From: Deltaproteobacteria bacterium
GTDB taxonomy: Bacteria; Desulfobacterota; Desulfarculia; Adiutricales; Adiutricaceae
DNA: 8,279 bases
Reading direction: 5' to 3'
NCBI GenBank assembly: GCA_031269135.1
Contig: JAISZP010000158.1
Coordinates: 1-8,279 of the forward strand
Positions 7,835 through 8,279 of the stretch are shown piece after piece; within the stretch, counting starts at the first letter, position 1; each line of letters starts with the position of its first letter. The translations under genes and the position numbers were made by a program. Below the pieces are notes generated by a model. It worked only from the letters and a program-made list of their open reading frames with translations. It was not told the origin of the DNA and ran no database searches.

Positions 7835-8279
7835 TTAAACATGCAGCTCGCGCTTAAAACTCGAGATGTCTTGGCGGTTTTCTAAAAATGGGCCGAGCTT
7901 GACTTGCCAAGCCGATTCGGCCATTAATTCCCTTAGGGCGAAATGGACCAACATCAAGCCCCATAGTTCCTGGAGAACCAAATCCGGCGTTTTGCTGCGC
8001 AAAATCGTGCCGACGCCATGAAGTCCATTTTTGAATTCTCCATACAAGTTCTCGATCTCGCATCGCTCATGATGCAAAGTCGCCAACTCCTCCGCCGGCG
8101 CCGACTCATGGTCGAAGATGTTCGTTATCAGCAGGCGTTTTTCTTCTGAGGTTCGCTCAGCTACAGGATCGAGATTTTTATCGATGAGTTTATGCTTTAT
8201 GCATTTATACTCTATGACCCTCACTATCTTCAATACAGCCTCTTTGTCTTGATCGTCTCTTATCAAGCTGATGAATGAG
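7835..8279 (-). mobile_element. IS4-family transposase, C-terminal fragment (runs off the right edge)
   Basis: The minus-strand frame stays open to the window edge, so the TTG at 8266 is not a real start and the gene continues outside. It matches the DDE_Tnp_1/IS4-type C-terminal part: VRVIEYK, RLLITNIFDHESAPAEELATL, then HERCEIENLYGEFK, which holds the R-x3-E-x6-K of the IS4 YREK signature (catalytic Glu plus Lys), and ILRSKTPDLVLQELWGLMLVHFALR. The usual Tyr of YREK appears as His. The protein stops at 7835 soon after DISSFKREL, earlier than relatives. A short frame further on (7727-7786, VDELKAEIASRRAVSVK) may be the displaced tail after a frameshift, but this is weak. No terminal inverted repeat could be identified. 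Probably a dead or partial insertion sequence. Whether the N-terminal DDE residues survive cannot be seen. Confidence 0.8.

Overview
The window carries two housekeeping genes, dnaN (beta sliding clamp, 1583-2716, +) and gyrB (DNA gyrase subunit B, 4202-6703, +), set in unusually gene-poor DNA. The usual bacterial order near the origin is dnaA-dnaN-recF-gyrB. Here recF is not found between dnaN and gyrB: the 1485-bp gap holds only repeats, hairpins and an AT-rich patch. dnaA is also not visible in the 1.5 kb upstream of dnaN. The GyrB architecture (an insertion between the TOPRIM and C-terminal parts, as in proteobacteria) and the general look of DnaN suggest a Gram-negative bacterium, possibly of the deltaproteobacterial/Desulfobacterota type. 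This taxonomic guess comes from family resemblance only. Intact genes cover roughly 48% of the window. Decayed genes and short tandem repeats fill much of the rest, which fits a genome undergoing decay, for example in a host-restricted lineage (inference).

Layout. 66-892 (-): relic of a DUF1016/YhcG-type PD-(D/E)xK nuclease, lacking its N-terminal domain and frameshifted near its C-terminus. 893-1488: no gene, but a 13-bp duplication, an 18-bp repeat array and an 11-12-bp GAC-rich repeat array that runs up to a good dnaN promoter (1489-1516). 1583-2716: dnaN. 2717-4201: a terminator-like hairpin, a cluster of further inverted repeats, a 16-bp repeat array (six copies), a 42-bp repeat and an AT-rich patch with a 10-bp inverted repeat. 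4202-6703: gyrB, whose better translation start may be TTG at 4214. 6704-7364: no recognisable gene, with a ~41-bp repeat family and an 18-bp repeat family. 7365-7688 (-): a small XRE/HigA-like helix-turn-helix protein, probably an orphan antitoxin. 7835-8279 (-): the C-terminal part of an IS4-family transposase, running off the right edge.

How they fit together. DnaN (replisome processivity) and GyrB (supercoiling ahead of the fork) are replication proteins, but the gap and their separate candidate promoters suggest they are no longer one operon. The nuclease relic, orphan antitoxin and transposase fragment are accessory debris. The most notable protein-level features are an Asn in the GyrB TOPRIM motif (EGNSAGGSA) at the position of E. 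coli Asp426, and non-canonical residues in the DnaN peptide-binding pocket. No clear new defence or mobile system was found. The most unexplained signal is the series of distinct repeat families in the intergenic spaces, two of which flank dnaN and share the core CATTGATG.
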